A stretch of 35,124 bases of DNA from Amycolatopsis coloradensis (GCF_037997115.1 NZ_CP150484.1:1161513-1196636); one strand, 5' to 3'; positions 7,491-14,454 are shown, counted from the first letter of the stretch. The notes: generated from the letters alone by a model not told the origin. Numbers and translations are program-made.

Positions 7491-7643
7491 CACCCTGGCG
7501 ACTTCCGCGCCGCCGTCGAGGACTACGAACGCGAGATGTTCGAACGCGCCGAGGTCACCGCCCGGATGTCCGCGCGGGTCCATGAACTCCTGACCGCGCC
7601 GGACGCCGCCCGGAAAATGCTCGCGTTCTTCCAACCGGACTGA
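7491..7643 (+). pseudogene. Remnant of an FAD-dependent monooxygenase (3' end only)
   Basis: In the plus frame beginning at 7491 the sequence reads HPGDFRAAVEDYEREMFERA and ends FFQPD before TGA 7641. This matches the extreme C-terminus of PHBH-type FAD-dependent monooxygenases, where an AHPGD motif is followed by a long helix with YExxMF. The whole FAD-binding and substrate part is missing: upstream of 7491 the plus strand is the antisense of the tetR gene. Such monooxygenases are often divergent from a TetR repressor, so this fragment and the truncated tetR probably come from one such pair. About 50 codons remain, with no promoter or start. Confidence 0.65.
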
Positions 7644-7655
7644 CACCGAGGTGCT

Positions 7656-7680
7656 ATGAACGAAAAACCATTTCGTTCGT
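7656..7680. promoter_or_regulatory. Inverted-repeat operator upstream of TetR gene
   Basis: GAACGAAA (7658-7665) and TTTCGTTC (7671-7678) are perfect reverse complements around AACCA. After one mismatched pair, A7656 and T7680 also pair. It lies 19 bases before the TTG start of the TetR gene at 7699, a classic autoregulatory position. Confidence 0.68.
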
Positions 7681-7698
7681 AGTCGAACAGGAGCAGGA

Positions 7699-8253
7699 TT
7701 GCCGACCCCGGTCAGCGCCGAGGACCGCGCCCGCATCACCGAACGGCTCCTGGCCGCCGGACGTGACCTCTTCTCCGCACAGGGTCTGCGCAAGACCTCT
7801 TTGGACGACCTCGTCGGCCCCGCCGGGATCGCCAAAAAGCAGCTTCTACGCCTTTTTCGACTCCAAGGAGGCGTTGTACCTGGAGCCGATGCTGCGGCAG
7901 GCTCCGATACTGCGCGAACGGCTGGCCGCGGTGGTGAGCGAGGCCGACAGCGCGCGTGCCGTCCTCGGCGGTTTCCTGCGCGCCGGCTGCGGATCCTCGA
8001 GGAGAACCCACTCTATCGGCGGCTGGGTCCCGGCGAGATGGCCCGGGCGGAGCAGGTGCTGCCGCTGTCCGGATTCCTGGGGGCGGCCAGAGCGAAGGGG
8101 TGGCTCGTCGACACCGACGACGACGAGCTGATCGGCGTGCTCCGGGCCGTGCTGGTCCTGCCCCCGCATCGGCAGGACATCGGCGAGCAGCGCTATCCCG
8201 CCGTGCTCGACCGGCTGATCGACAGCGTCGCGGCGGGACTGACCAAGGAGTGA
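7699..8253 (+). pseudogene. TetR/AcrR-family regulator with two compensating frameshifts
   Basis: A normal TetR protein of about 184 residues can be read only by changing frame twice. Frame 1 gives the HTH start (DRARITERLLAAGRDLFSAQ to PAGIAK). After the five-A run at 7834-7838 homology moves to the next frame (SSFYAFFDSKEALYLEPM to GGFLRA), and near 7976-7990 it returns (RLRILEENPLYRRLGPGEM to GLTKE). One extra A and one lost base explain this. As written, about 48 central residues are out of frame and arginine-rich, so the protein should be inactive. The alternative is two sequencing errors. The TTG start has AGGAG upstream. It ends two bases before the alpha/beta hydrolase gene, so the two form an operon behind the operator at 7656-7680. 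Confidence 0.75.
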
Positions 8254-8255
8254 CC

Positions 8256-9035
8256 ATGCGCGAAGGTGTACTGGCGGGTGGCGCCCCGTACCTCGAGTTC
8301 GGGACGGGAAGCCCGCTCGTGGTCTTCCGGACGGTGCTGCCGGACTCGGCCAACCCCACCGGGTTCGCCCGCTGGGCGGAGGTGCGGTCCCTCAAACCGC
8401 TGGCCGAGCGGTTCACCGTGCTGACGGTCGGCAGGCGGCCGGGGCTCCGGCCCGGCGTCACCATGGCCGATCTCGCCGCCCACCACGCCGAGGAGTTGCG
8501 GCAGCGGTTCGGCCACCCGGTGGACGTGCTCGGCCTGTCCACGGCCGGTTGCCTCGGGTTGCAGTTCGCCGCCGACCATCCCGGCCTGGTGCGGCGGCTG
8601 GTGGTCGGTGCCGCGGGCACCCGGCTCGGCGCGGAAGGCCGTCGCGTCCAGCGCCGGTACGCGGATCTGCTGGCCGCCGGGCGGCACCGGGCCGCGGCCA
8701 TGGCGCTGGCGCCCACGGTCGCGGACTCCTGGCCGGGACGGGCTTTGCTCGCCGGGCTGCTGGGCCTGGCCTCCGGCCGCCCGGCGGACCCGGACGGCAT
8801 GGTGGCCATGCTGCGGGCCGAGGACGCGTTCGACATCGAAGACCGGCTGGGCGAGATCACCGCGCCCACCTTGGTGATCGCCGGTTCGCAGGACGCGCTC
8901 TACCCGCTCGAACTCGCCGAGCGAGTGGCCGACAAGACCCGCCGCGGCGATCTCAAGGTCTATCCGGGACGACGGCACCACACCGTGATGAGCGATCGAC
9001 GCTTCACCAAGGACGTCTTCGAATTCCTGCTCTGA
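8256..9035 (+). CDS. Alpha/beta hydrolase
   Basis: This 259-residue protein has the alpha/beta hydrolase fold with nucleophile S95 in the elbow GLSTAG (93-98), probable acid D213 in IAGSQDALYP and catalytic H241 or H242 in PGRRHHTVMSD. It lacks signal peptide and membrane segments, so it is cytoplasmic. The reaction (esterase, lactonase, haloperoxidase-like) cannot be told. ATG 8256 follows the TetR stop by two bases, with the GGAG of the TetR end serving as ribosome-binding site; translation may thus be coupled to the frameshifted TetR gene. A terminator hairpin at 9150-9179 separates it from convergent dnaB. Confidence 0.85.
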   Translation: MREGVLAGGAPYLEFGTGSPLVVFRTVLPDSANPTGFARWAEVRSLKPLAERFTVLTVGRRPGLRPGVTMADLAAHHAEELRQRFGHPVDVLGLSTAGCLGLQFAADHPGLVRRLVVGAAGTRLGAEGRRVQRRYADLLAAGRHRAAAMALAPTVADSWPGRALLAGLLGLASGRPADPDGMVAMLRAEDAFDIEDRLGEITAPTLVIAGSQDALYPLELAERVADKTRRGDLKVYPGRRHHTVMSDRRFTKDVFEFLL

Positions 9036-9149
9036 CTCGAGGCGGCCATCGCCTAGCCTTGAGGCGAACCTGCCCTAGGCGTGCCTACCCGGTAAGGGCA
9101 TGTCCGCAGTCGGAGGGGGAGGCAGCCCGTTCGAGCCGGGCCAGGTCCG
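9036..9149. other. GC-rich intergenic stretch with tRNA T-arm-like hairpin
   Basis: Between the hydrolase stop and the dnaB terminator lies about 110 bases without a reading frame. GCCCG (9125-9129), TTCGAGC, CGGGC (9137-9141) forms a perfect 5-base-pair stem with a 7-base loop like a tRNA T arm, followed by CAGGTCC, which can pair with GAACCTG at 9066-9072 with one mismatch. There is no anticodon arm. A small RNA is possible but not shown. Confidence 0.25.
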
Positions 9150-9179
9150 AAGGGCCCCTGCGTTCGCGTGGGGGCCCTT
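9150..9179. terminator. Terminator hairpin between hydrolase and dnaB
   Basis: AAGGGCCCC (9150-9158) pairs perfectly with GGGGCCCTT (9171-9179) around a 12-base loop. On the plus strand it is followed by TTGTCTTT. It lies between two convergent genes and could stop both. Confidence 0.75.
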
Positions 9180-9192
9180 GTCTTTCCCGCCG

Positions 9193-10602
9193 CTAGTCGT
9201 GTGACAGGTCGACGAAGCGGCTGTAGTGCAGCTGGTGCGCGACGGTGATCGTCGCCGTCGGCCCGGCACGGTGCTTCGCGATGATCAGGTCCGCCTCGCC
9301 TGCGCGCGGGTCGTCCCGCTCCCAGGCGTCGGGGCGGTTGACCAGGATGACGAGGTCCGCGTCCTGCTCCAGCGAGCCGGACTCACGAAGGTCGGACAGC
9401 ATCGGGCGTTTGTCCGTCCGCTGCTCGGGACCACGGTTCAGCTGGCTGATCGCGATCACCGGGACCTCGATCTCCTTGGCCAGCAGCTTCATCTGCCGCG
9501 AGAACTCCGAGACCTCCTGCTGCCGCGACTCGACGCGCTTGCCCGACGTCATCAGCTGGAGATAGTCGAGGACGACGAGTTTGAGGTCGTTGCGCTGCTT
9601 GAGCCGCCGGGCCTTCGCGCGGATCTCCATCATCGTCATGTTCGGCGAGTCGTCGACGAACAGCGGCGCCTCGGAGACCTCGCTCATCCGCCGCGCGAGC
9701 CGCGTCCAGTCGTCGTCGGACATCTTGCCACCGCGCATATCCGCCAGGCGGATCCGCGCCTCGGCCGAGAGCATGCGCATGACGATCTCGGTCCTGCTCA
9801 TTTCCAGCGAGAAGATGACGCTGGTCAGACCGTGTTTGATGGACGCCGAACGCGCGAAATCCAGTCCCAGGGTCGATTTGCCGACACCGGGCCGCGCCGC
9901 GACGATGATCATCTGGCCGGGGTGCAGACCGTTGGTCAGATCGTCGAAGTCCGCGAACCCGGTCGGGATGCCCTGCGACTGGCCGCCGCGCGACGCGATC
10001 GCGTCGATCTCGTCCATGGTCGGCTGGAGCAGCTCTTCCAGCGCGACGTAGTCCTCGCTGGTGCGCCGCTCCGTGACGTCGTAGATCGCGGCCTGCGCGC
10101 GGTCGACGACCTCGTCGATGTTCGCGCCGTCGGCCGCGGCCGCGCCGTAGCCGTACTGCACGATCCGCGTGCCCGCCTCGACCAGGCGCCGCAGCACCGC
10201 CTTCTCGGAGACGATCTCGGCGTAGTACCCGGCGTTCGCCGCCGTCGGCACCGTCGCGATCAGGGTGTGCAGATAGGGGGCGCCGCCGACGCGGCCCAGC
10301 TCGCCTCGACGCTCCAGTTCGGCGGAGACGGTGATCGGGTCGGCCGGTTCGCCGCGGCCGTAGAGGTCGAGGATGACGTCGTAGATCGCCTGGTGCGCGG
10401 GGCGGTAGAAGTCGTCGGGACCGAGGGCTTCGATGACGTCGGCGACGGCGTCCTTCGACAGCAGCATGCCGCCGAGCACGGACTGCTCGGCCGCGATGTC
10501 CTGCGGGGGCTGGCGGTCGTACTCGCCGCCACGCGGACCGGGGTCGCCGGGACCCGGGTCGGACTCCGCGTACATCGGATTGCGGTCGTCGGTCAGCGCC
10601 AC
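9193..10602 (-). CDS. dnaB: Replicative DNA helicase DnaB
   Basis: This 469-residue protein is the hexameric 5'-3' helicase that unwinds DNA at the replication fork. It has the DnaB N-terminal domain (about 34-135; PPQDIAAEQSVLGGMLLS), a linker, and the RecA-like ATPase domain (about 205-460). Walker A is ARPGVGKST (236-244), Walker B ends at D346 in KLVVLDYLQL, and the arginine-finger region AKHRAGPT is near the end. Length is normal and no intein interrupts the ATPase motifs, unlike some mycobacterial dnaB genes. GTG 10602 is chosen because family homology (ALTDDRNPMY) begins there and GGAGG lies about 11 bases upstream. A perfect LexA-type box lies 25 bases upstream, and DnaA-box-like motifs lie beyond it. 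Confidence 0.97.
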   Translation of the reverse strand: MALTDDRNPMYAESDPGPGDPGPRGGEYDRQPPQDIAAEQSVLGGMLLSKDAVADVIEALGPDDFYRPAHQAIYDVILDLYGRGEPADPITVSAELERRGELGRVGGAPYLHTLIATVPTAANAGYYAEIVSEKAVLRRLVEAGTRIVQYGYGAAAADGANIDEVVDRAQAAIYDVTERRTSEDYVALEELLQPTMDEIDAIASRGGQSQGIPTGFADFDDLTNGLHPGQMIIVAARPGVGKSTLGLDFARSASIKHGLTSVIFSLEMSRTEIVMRMLSAEARIRLADMRGGKMSDDDWTRLARRMSEVSEAPLFVDDSPNMTMMEIRAKARRLKQRNDLKLVVLDYLQLMTSGKRVESRQQEVSEFSRQMKLLAKEIEVPVIAISQLNRGPEQRTDKRPMLSDLRESGSLEQDADLVILVNRPDAWERDDPRAGEADLIIAKHRAGPTATITVAHQLHYSRFVDLSHD

Positions 10603-10626
10603 CGCTGCTGCCACCTCCTCAAGACA

Positions 10627-10642
10627 TCGAACACACGTTCGA
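10627..10642. promoter_or_regulatory. LexA/SOS box at the dnaB promoter
   Basis: TCGAAC (10627-10632), ACAC, GTTCGA (10637-10642) is a perfect palindrome matching the actinobacterial/Gram-positive LexA consensus TCGAAC-N4-GTTCGA. A -10-like CATAAT (10647 to 10642, minus strand) abuts it, so the box covers the expected transcription start of dnaB. Binding by LexA is inferred from the sequence match. Confidence 0.75.
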
Positions 10643-11077
10643 TTATGCCAGAATTTCCCCGGTCGGTCCGTCCGCGCCCGCCTGCCCCTCCCGCGGCGTC
10701 CGGCGCTCCCCTGTGCTCCCCTTCTCGGCCGGTCGGTCACCACGGTGTGTACCGGCCCGGCGGGCACGGTAGGCCCCCCGAAAGGACGAGCGCAATTTCG
10801 CCTGGGGACCGCCCTGTGGATAACCTGGGGATGACTGGGGGCAACCCTTCACAGGTGGTCCGAAGCCTGTGTACAACTTGTGGGCAACGGTGGGATGGTC
10901 TGACAAAAGTGCTGTTCAGGGCCTGTGGAGACACTGTGGAGAACTTTATTCAACTCGCCACGGCGTGTCGGGCAAAACTCGTCGTTCGGCGTGTCGCACG
11001 CGGGCGCACAGGGGTGCCCTGTGGATGAATGCCGCGGAGGGTAGAGGGGCCATCCGCCCGGCTGACCGGCGCGGAAT
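10643..11077. other. Intergenic region upstream of dnaB with DnaA-box-like motifs
   Basis: This 435-base stretch has no convincing gene. Six 9-mers resembling the DnaA box in its TGTGGATAA/TGTGGACAA orientation lie on the plus strand: 10815-10823 (perfect TGTGGATAA), 10868-10876 (TGTGTACAA), 10879-10887 (TGTGGGCAA), 10924-10932 (TGTGGAGAC), 10935-10943 (TGTGGAGAA) and 11020-11028 (TGTGGATGA). All point the same way. It could be a DnaA-binding regulatory or titration site. It is not a typical oriC, since dnaA and dnaN are not adjacent and no long AT-rich unwinding element is seen. Confidence 0.5.
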
Positions 11078-11875
11078 TCAGGACGCGAACAACCTGCCCT
11101 GTGCGCTCCGTAGTCGTTCTCCGAGAATCTGCTGGTCGGCGGGTGTGAAGGCGATCCTCGGTTCGCCACTCCCCGGTATCTCTTCGGTCAGCCACCGGCC
11201 CTCGGACGTATCGATGTAGTTCACCGGGCGTTCGATCCGCTGCCGCGCGCCGCTCCGGCCGCGGGCCGCGACGTAGAGGCTTCCGCTCCCCAAACGGCGT
11301 AACGCGAGGATGCGGCGAAGCTCGTCGGCCTCCTGGCTGCCGGCGCTCTGCCGTCCGCTGCGAAGCACCTCGAAGCCCTCGTCCTGCGCCGTCGACGACG
11401 AGCGCGGCGCCTCGACCTGGCTCTTCGGGACGGCGATCGGCCGCCCGCGTCCCGGCGCGAGCTTCGGGATCTGGTCGAGGAACTCGGTGAGCAGCTCTTC
11501 CGGCCGCACCGACGCGAGCGCGATGCCATCGTGCTCGCTGTGCCGGGCGAGGACGAAGCCCTCTCCGCCGGCGCTCCCCGCGAGCAGGGTGAAGCTCAGC
11601 GCCTTGCCCTCGAATCCGCCGTCGATCCAGCCGTAGTACTCCAGCGACGGCCTGGCGATCGCTTCGAGCGTCGCCTTGAACCCGGGATGCAGCCCCCGCG
11701 CGCCGAAGAGGCCCTGGCTCGCCAGTTCCTCGTTGGTCCGCTCGTCCTCGGCTCGCTGCGCGTCCTCGTCGTACCAGGTCGGCGTTTCCGACAGGATCGT
11801 GTGCGGTTCGCCGCCGCGGCGGCGGATCAGCGTGATGAGGGTGCCGGTCGTGATCGTGACCTGCTTGTCCAGCAC
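11078..11875 (-). CDS. ESX secretion-associated protein, EspG-like
   Basis: This 265-residue protein resembles the EspG family, cytosolic chaperones that bind the tip of PPE proteins and keep PE-PPE pairs soluble before export by type VII (ESX) secretion. The start LDKQVTITTGTLITLIRRRGGEPH gives the first beta hairpin, followed by alternating strands and helices with no signal peptide, fitting a cytoplasmic protein. GTG 11875 has GGGGG upstream. It is the last gene of the minus-strand operon after a PPE-like gene, the context expected for EspG, and is separated from it by a terminator-like hairpin at 11925-11958. No ESX core (Ecc) gene is in the window, so the secretion machine must lie elsewhere. 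Confidence 0.72.
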   Translation of the reverse strand: MLDKQVTITTGTLITLIRRRGGEPHTILSETPTWYDEDAQRAEDERTNEELASQGLFGARGLHPGFKATLEAIARPSLEYYGWIDGGFEGKALSFTLLAGSAGGEGFVLARHSEHDGIALASVRPEELLTEFLDQIPKLAPGRGRPIAVPKSQVEAPRSSSTAQDEGFEVLRSGRQSAGSQEADELRRILALRRLGSGSLYVAARGRSGARQRIERPVNYIDTSEGRWLTEEIPGSGEPRIAFTPADQQILGERLRSAQGRLFAS

Positions 11876-11924
11876 CGGAACTGCCCCCTAGTCGTTCTTG
11901 TTCGTCCAGCCCGGAACAAGACAA

Positions 11925-11958
11925 GCCGGGCGCGCCCCAATCTTGGCACGCGCCCGGC
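11925..11958 (-). terminator. Terminator-like hairpin between PPE-like and EspG-like genes
   Basis: GCCGGGCGCG (11925-11934) pairs perfectly with CGCGCCCGGC (11949-11958) around a 14-base loop. On the minus strand it is followed by TTGTCTTGTT. It could reduce the EspG transcript relative to the genes before it. Confidence 0.65.
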
Positions 11959-11971
11959 CCGCTCGTGACGA

Positions 11972-13303
11972 CTACTCGCCGATCACCGGCGGTGCGGTGA
12001 GTTCGTCGGTTCCGAAGATCTCGTTGGGATCGTCACCGACGAGGAATTTGGAGCTGCGCTCCTCGTCTTCGCCGCCCTTGCCCCTGGCGCCACCGGCTCC
12101 CATACCGCCCATGCCGCCCATCATTCCGCCGGCACCACGGCCCGCTCCGGCACCGGAACCGGCCGCGCCGCCACCCATGCCGGCGCCGCCCATCGCACCC
12201 GCGTTGCCGGGCAGGGCCGCGCCGCTCCCGCCACCGGGACCGAACCCGGGGCCGAAGCCACCGTCCGGGCCGAAGCCGCCCGCACCCGGGATGTCGGTGC
12301 CGCCGAAGCCGCCGCCACCGCCTCCGCCGCCACCCGGGCCGAAGCCGCCGGCACCGGGGATCTTCGGCGGCGTGTAGCCGGACGCGTTCGTCCCGTCGTC
12401 CCAGGACGGCGGCTTGTAGTTGCTGCCGGGGAGGTTCGGGTTGTACTGCCCGCCGGGCAGGTTCGAGCCCGGCAGGTTCGAGCCGGGAAGATTCGAGCCC
12501 GGCAGGTTGCTGCCCGGAAGGTTCGACCCTGGCAGGTTCGAGCCCGGCGTGCCGATACCCGGCATGTTCGAACCGGGGACGCTCGGCATCCCGCCGGGCG
12601 GCATCGAACCGGGCGGCGTCGAGATGCCCGGCATGCCGTTGTGCCCGTTCCGGTCGCCCTGGCCGTTGCCGTTGCCGTCCTTGTCCCCTTTGCCGCCGCC
12701 GTTGACGTCGACGTTCGTGTTCTGCCCCTCCATCTTGCTGTAGGTGGGCAGCTTCTTGCCGTTCTCGGAACTGGCCTTGAAGTACTCGTTGAACGCGTCG
12801 ACGTTCGCTTGACCCTTTTCGTTGTAGTCCCGGATCGCGCGATCGGTGTCGGTGGTCCACGGCTTGATGGAGTTGAGCAGGTTGTTCTTCGGCGGGTCCT
12901 TCGGGACCTGCTGCACCTTCGCCTTCACCGTGGTGAAAGCGGTGTTCTGCTCGCCGAGGTACTTGTCGGAGTCCACCAGCTTCTTGCCGGAGTCCTCCAT
13001 CCACGCCCGCAGCGGATGCGCGCCGGACTGCTGCGCGGCTTCGGCGCTCTTACCGGTCCAGGCGGCGTCCATCTCCTTCGACAGGTTGTCGATGGTGGTC
13101 AGCCGTTCCTGGTAACCGGCCTTGAGCCGGGTCGCCGCGGCCTGGCCCTCCTGGATCGACCCGGTACCCGGACCGGTGACGATCTTCTCCCAGATGTGGT
13201 AGCAGTCGATCTTGCGATCGCCGCCCGACGCTTCGAAGTCGCCGGATTTCGTGGTCGCCAGGTTGTAGGCCGAGTACCCGGCGATGATCGGCAGCAGGAA
13301 CAC
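11972..13303 (-). CDS. PPE/WXG-like ESX-associated protein with Gly/Pro repeat tail
   Basis: This 443-residue protein has a helical N-terminal half (about 1-195) with a W82-T-G84 motif in DAAWTGKSAEAAQQ, typical of WXG100/PPE-type ESX substrates. The second half is low complexity: six tandem SNLPG units (about residues 250-283), then Gly/Pro-rich sequence, Met-Gly-Gly runs and an acidic end. Residues 1-18 are hydrophobic (VFLLPIIAGYSAYNL), unusual for a PPE protein. GTG 13303 follows the DUF3558 stop by three bases with AAGGAGG in that gene's end, so translation is coupled. It probably partners the small helical protein and the EspG-like chaperone of the same operon; export is inferred, not shown. 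Confidence 0.7.
   Translation of the reverse strand: MFLLPIIAGYSAYNLATTKSGDFEASGGDRKIDCYHIWEKIVTGPGTGSIQEGQAAATRLKAGYQERLTTIDNLSKEMDAAWTGKSAEAAQQSGAHPLRAWMEDSGKKLVDSDKYLGEQNTAFTTVKAKVQQVPKDPPKNNLLNSIKPWTTDTDRAIRDYNEKGQANVDAFNEYFKASSENGKKLPTYSKMEGQNTNVDVNGGGKGDKDGNGNGQGDRNGHNGMPGISTPPGSMPPGGMPSVPGSNMPGIGTPGSNLPGSNLPGSNLPGSNLPGSNLPGSNLPGGQYNPNLPGSNYKPPSWDDGTNASGYTPPKIPGAGGFGPGGGGGGGGGFGGTDIPGAGGFGPDGGFGPGFGPGGGSGAALPGNAGAMGGAGMGGGAAGSGAGAGRGAGGMMGGMGGMGAGGARGKGGEDEERSSKFLVGDDPNEIFGTDELTAPPVIGE
12451..12548. repeat. Tandem 15-base coding repeat
   Basis: About six units of a 15-base element (plus-strand consensus GGCAGGTTCGAGCCC) encode the SNLPG units of the PPE-like protein on the minus strand. 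Units differ by a few bases and keep frame, so copy number may vary between strains. Confidence 0.8.
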
Positions 13304-13306
13304 GCG

Positions 13307-13906
13307 TCAGCCCTCCTTCAACGTCTCGATCATCGCTTCCCCCACTTTGAGCGCGACGGGGCACGGATCGCTCGCGCCCGGTCCGTTGTCGTACTGCACC
13401 AGGATGTTCACGGCCAGCTGATCGGTCACGCCGACGAAGAGGCCGCACTTGCCCTTGTTGCGGGCGTCGAGCGAAGCGGCGTACACCGCCGGGTAGCCAC
13501 CGACCTCTGTCGGCTCGAAGTACTCGTTGTTGGCCTTCGTGTCATAGACGTCGCTCAGGCCGTTCTTGTTCGCGAGCACCGGGCTGATGTCGATCTGGTT
13601 CAGCTTGTCGTCGGCGGCGAAGAGAGTGCAGCCTTGGCCCACGCTCGTGGTCCCGCGCTCGCCTTCGCCGAGCCCGAGCTCGGATCGCTTCGCCGCGGAA
13701 AGCGCGGAGCAGGCGTCGCTCTCGATCGACGAGGTCTTCAGGGGATTCGACACCTTGGGCGCGGAGCCGGACGAACCGCTCGACGCGCTCGGGGAACCGG
13801 CCTCGGTCGTGAAGGACGACTCGGACGAGGCCGTGCCGCTCTTGGTGCCCGAACAGCCGGCGACCAGGGCGCCCGCGGCCAAGAGGAGAACGAGGGAACG
13901 TCGCAT
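13307..13906 (-). CDS. DUF3558-family lipoprotein
   Basis: This 199-residue protein has a lipoprotein signal peptide with lipobox LVAGC (lipidated C18), a Ser/Thr-rich linker (about 20-60) and a DUF3558 domain (about 65-190), recognisable from DACSALSAAKRSELGL, a central GxxC (VGQGCTLF) and the late C-P pair (ASDPCPVAL). The four domain cysteines probably form disulfides outside the membrane. The function of DUF3558 is unknown; it is widespread in Pseudonocardiaceae next to ESX-associated genes. ATG 13906 overlaps the TGA of the upstream gene (TGATG); a GTG one codon earlier (13909) is also possible. It is the second gene of the four-gene operon. Confidence 0.82.
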   Translation of the reverse strand: MRRSLVLLLAAGALVAGCSGTKSGTASSESSFTTEAGSPSASSGSSGSAPKVSNPLKTSSIESDACSALSAAKRSELGLGEGERGTTSVGQGCTLFAADDKLNQIDISPVLANKNGLSDVYDTKANNEYFEPTEVGGYPAVYAASLDARNKGKCGLFVGVTDQLAVNILVQYDNGPGASDPCPVALKVGEAMIETLKEG

Positions 13907-14313
13907 CACACGGCCTTGTGCTTGTTGAGCGAAGCCTGCGTTTCGGCCTCGTTGGTGGCGATCTTCTGCTTCGCGGCGGTCAACTGGTCGATGTAGTTCT
14001 TGACGTAGTCCTGCATCTTCTGGTTCTGCTCCAGGAACGCCTTGCCCGACGGGTTCGCCAGCTTCTCCCAGTCACCGCTCGCGAACTCCTTGCCCGGCGC
14101 CTTGACGTTCGCCATCAGGTTCGCGTCGCGGTAATCCTTCTTGAGCTCGGCCTGCAGATCCGTCCACTTCTTGATGATGCCGTCGATCTTGTCCTTGTCG
14201 AAGGTGAACCCGCCGCCACCCCCGCCCGACGCCGACGGTTTGTCGGGATTGGCCGGCGCGGACACCGTGACCTTCTGCTGCCGGTTCTCCTCGGCGTTGC
14301 TGTCGTAAGCCAT
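13906..14313 (-). CDS. Small helical ESX-associated protein
   Basis: This 135-residue protein has a charged, disordered N-terminus with a Gly run (about 30-35), then two long amphipathic helical regions (FDKDKIDGIIKKWTDLQ and LEQNQKMQDYVKNYIDQL) joined by a short loop with GDWEKL. It has no signal peptide and no cysteines. The helical-hairpin size fits WXG100/PE-like ESX partners, but there is no exact WXG and no YxxxD/E export signal. ATG 14313 is chosen since the sequence starting MAYDSN is conserved-looking; GGGGA lies about 11 bases upstream. It is the first gene of the ESX-associated operon, right after the rplI terminator. No firm function. Confidence 0.68.
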   Translation of the reverse strand: MAYDSNAEENRQQKVTVSAPANPDKPSASGGGGGGFTFDKDKIDGIIKKWTDLQAELKKDYRDANLMANVKAPGKEFASGDWEKLANPSGKAFLEQNQKMQDYVKNYIDQLTAAKQKIATNEAETQASLNKHKAV

Positions 14314-14400
14314 TGGTTCCAGATCCCCTTTTGAGTCCCCGTGCCTCGACGTCGAGTCAATCCTAAGACGTGACCCGGCCGAGCGGGGTTCCGTGTAAAG

Positions 14401-14443
14401 CAAAGGGCGGGACGTCTCCCTGATGGAGACGTCCCGCCCTTTG
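14401..14443 (-). terminator. Strong terminator downstream of rplI
   Basis: A perfect 19-base-pair stem (14401-14419 with 14425-14443) with a 5-base loop CTGAT begins just after the rplI stop on the minus strand and is followed by GCTTTACAC. It separates the ribosomal operon from the ESX-associated operon. Confidence 0.85.
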
Positions 14444-14454
14444 CCGAAGCGGTG

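Noticed and set aside
9066..9149. tRNA gene
   Set aside because: There is a T-arm-like hairpin but no proper anticodon arm with a 7-base loop, and the acceptor stem has a mismatch.
9193..10602. Intein in dnaB
   Set aside because: Mycobacterial dnaB often has inteins, so I looked for one. The ATPase motifs follow each other without interruption and total length is 469 residues.
10643..11077. Chromosomal origin oriC
   Set aside because: DnaA-like boxes are present, but dnaA/dnaN do not flank it, the boxes are few for an actinobacterial oriC, and no long AT-rich unwinding element is visible. Kept only as a possible DnaA-binding region.
12451..12548. CRISPR array
   Set aside because: The repeats are directly adjacent 15-base units without spacers and lie in frame inside a coding sequence.
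11078..14313. Complete type VII secretion locus
   Set aside because: No EccB, EccC, EccD, EccE or MycP gene is present; only substrate-, chaperone- and lipoprotein-like genes are seen.
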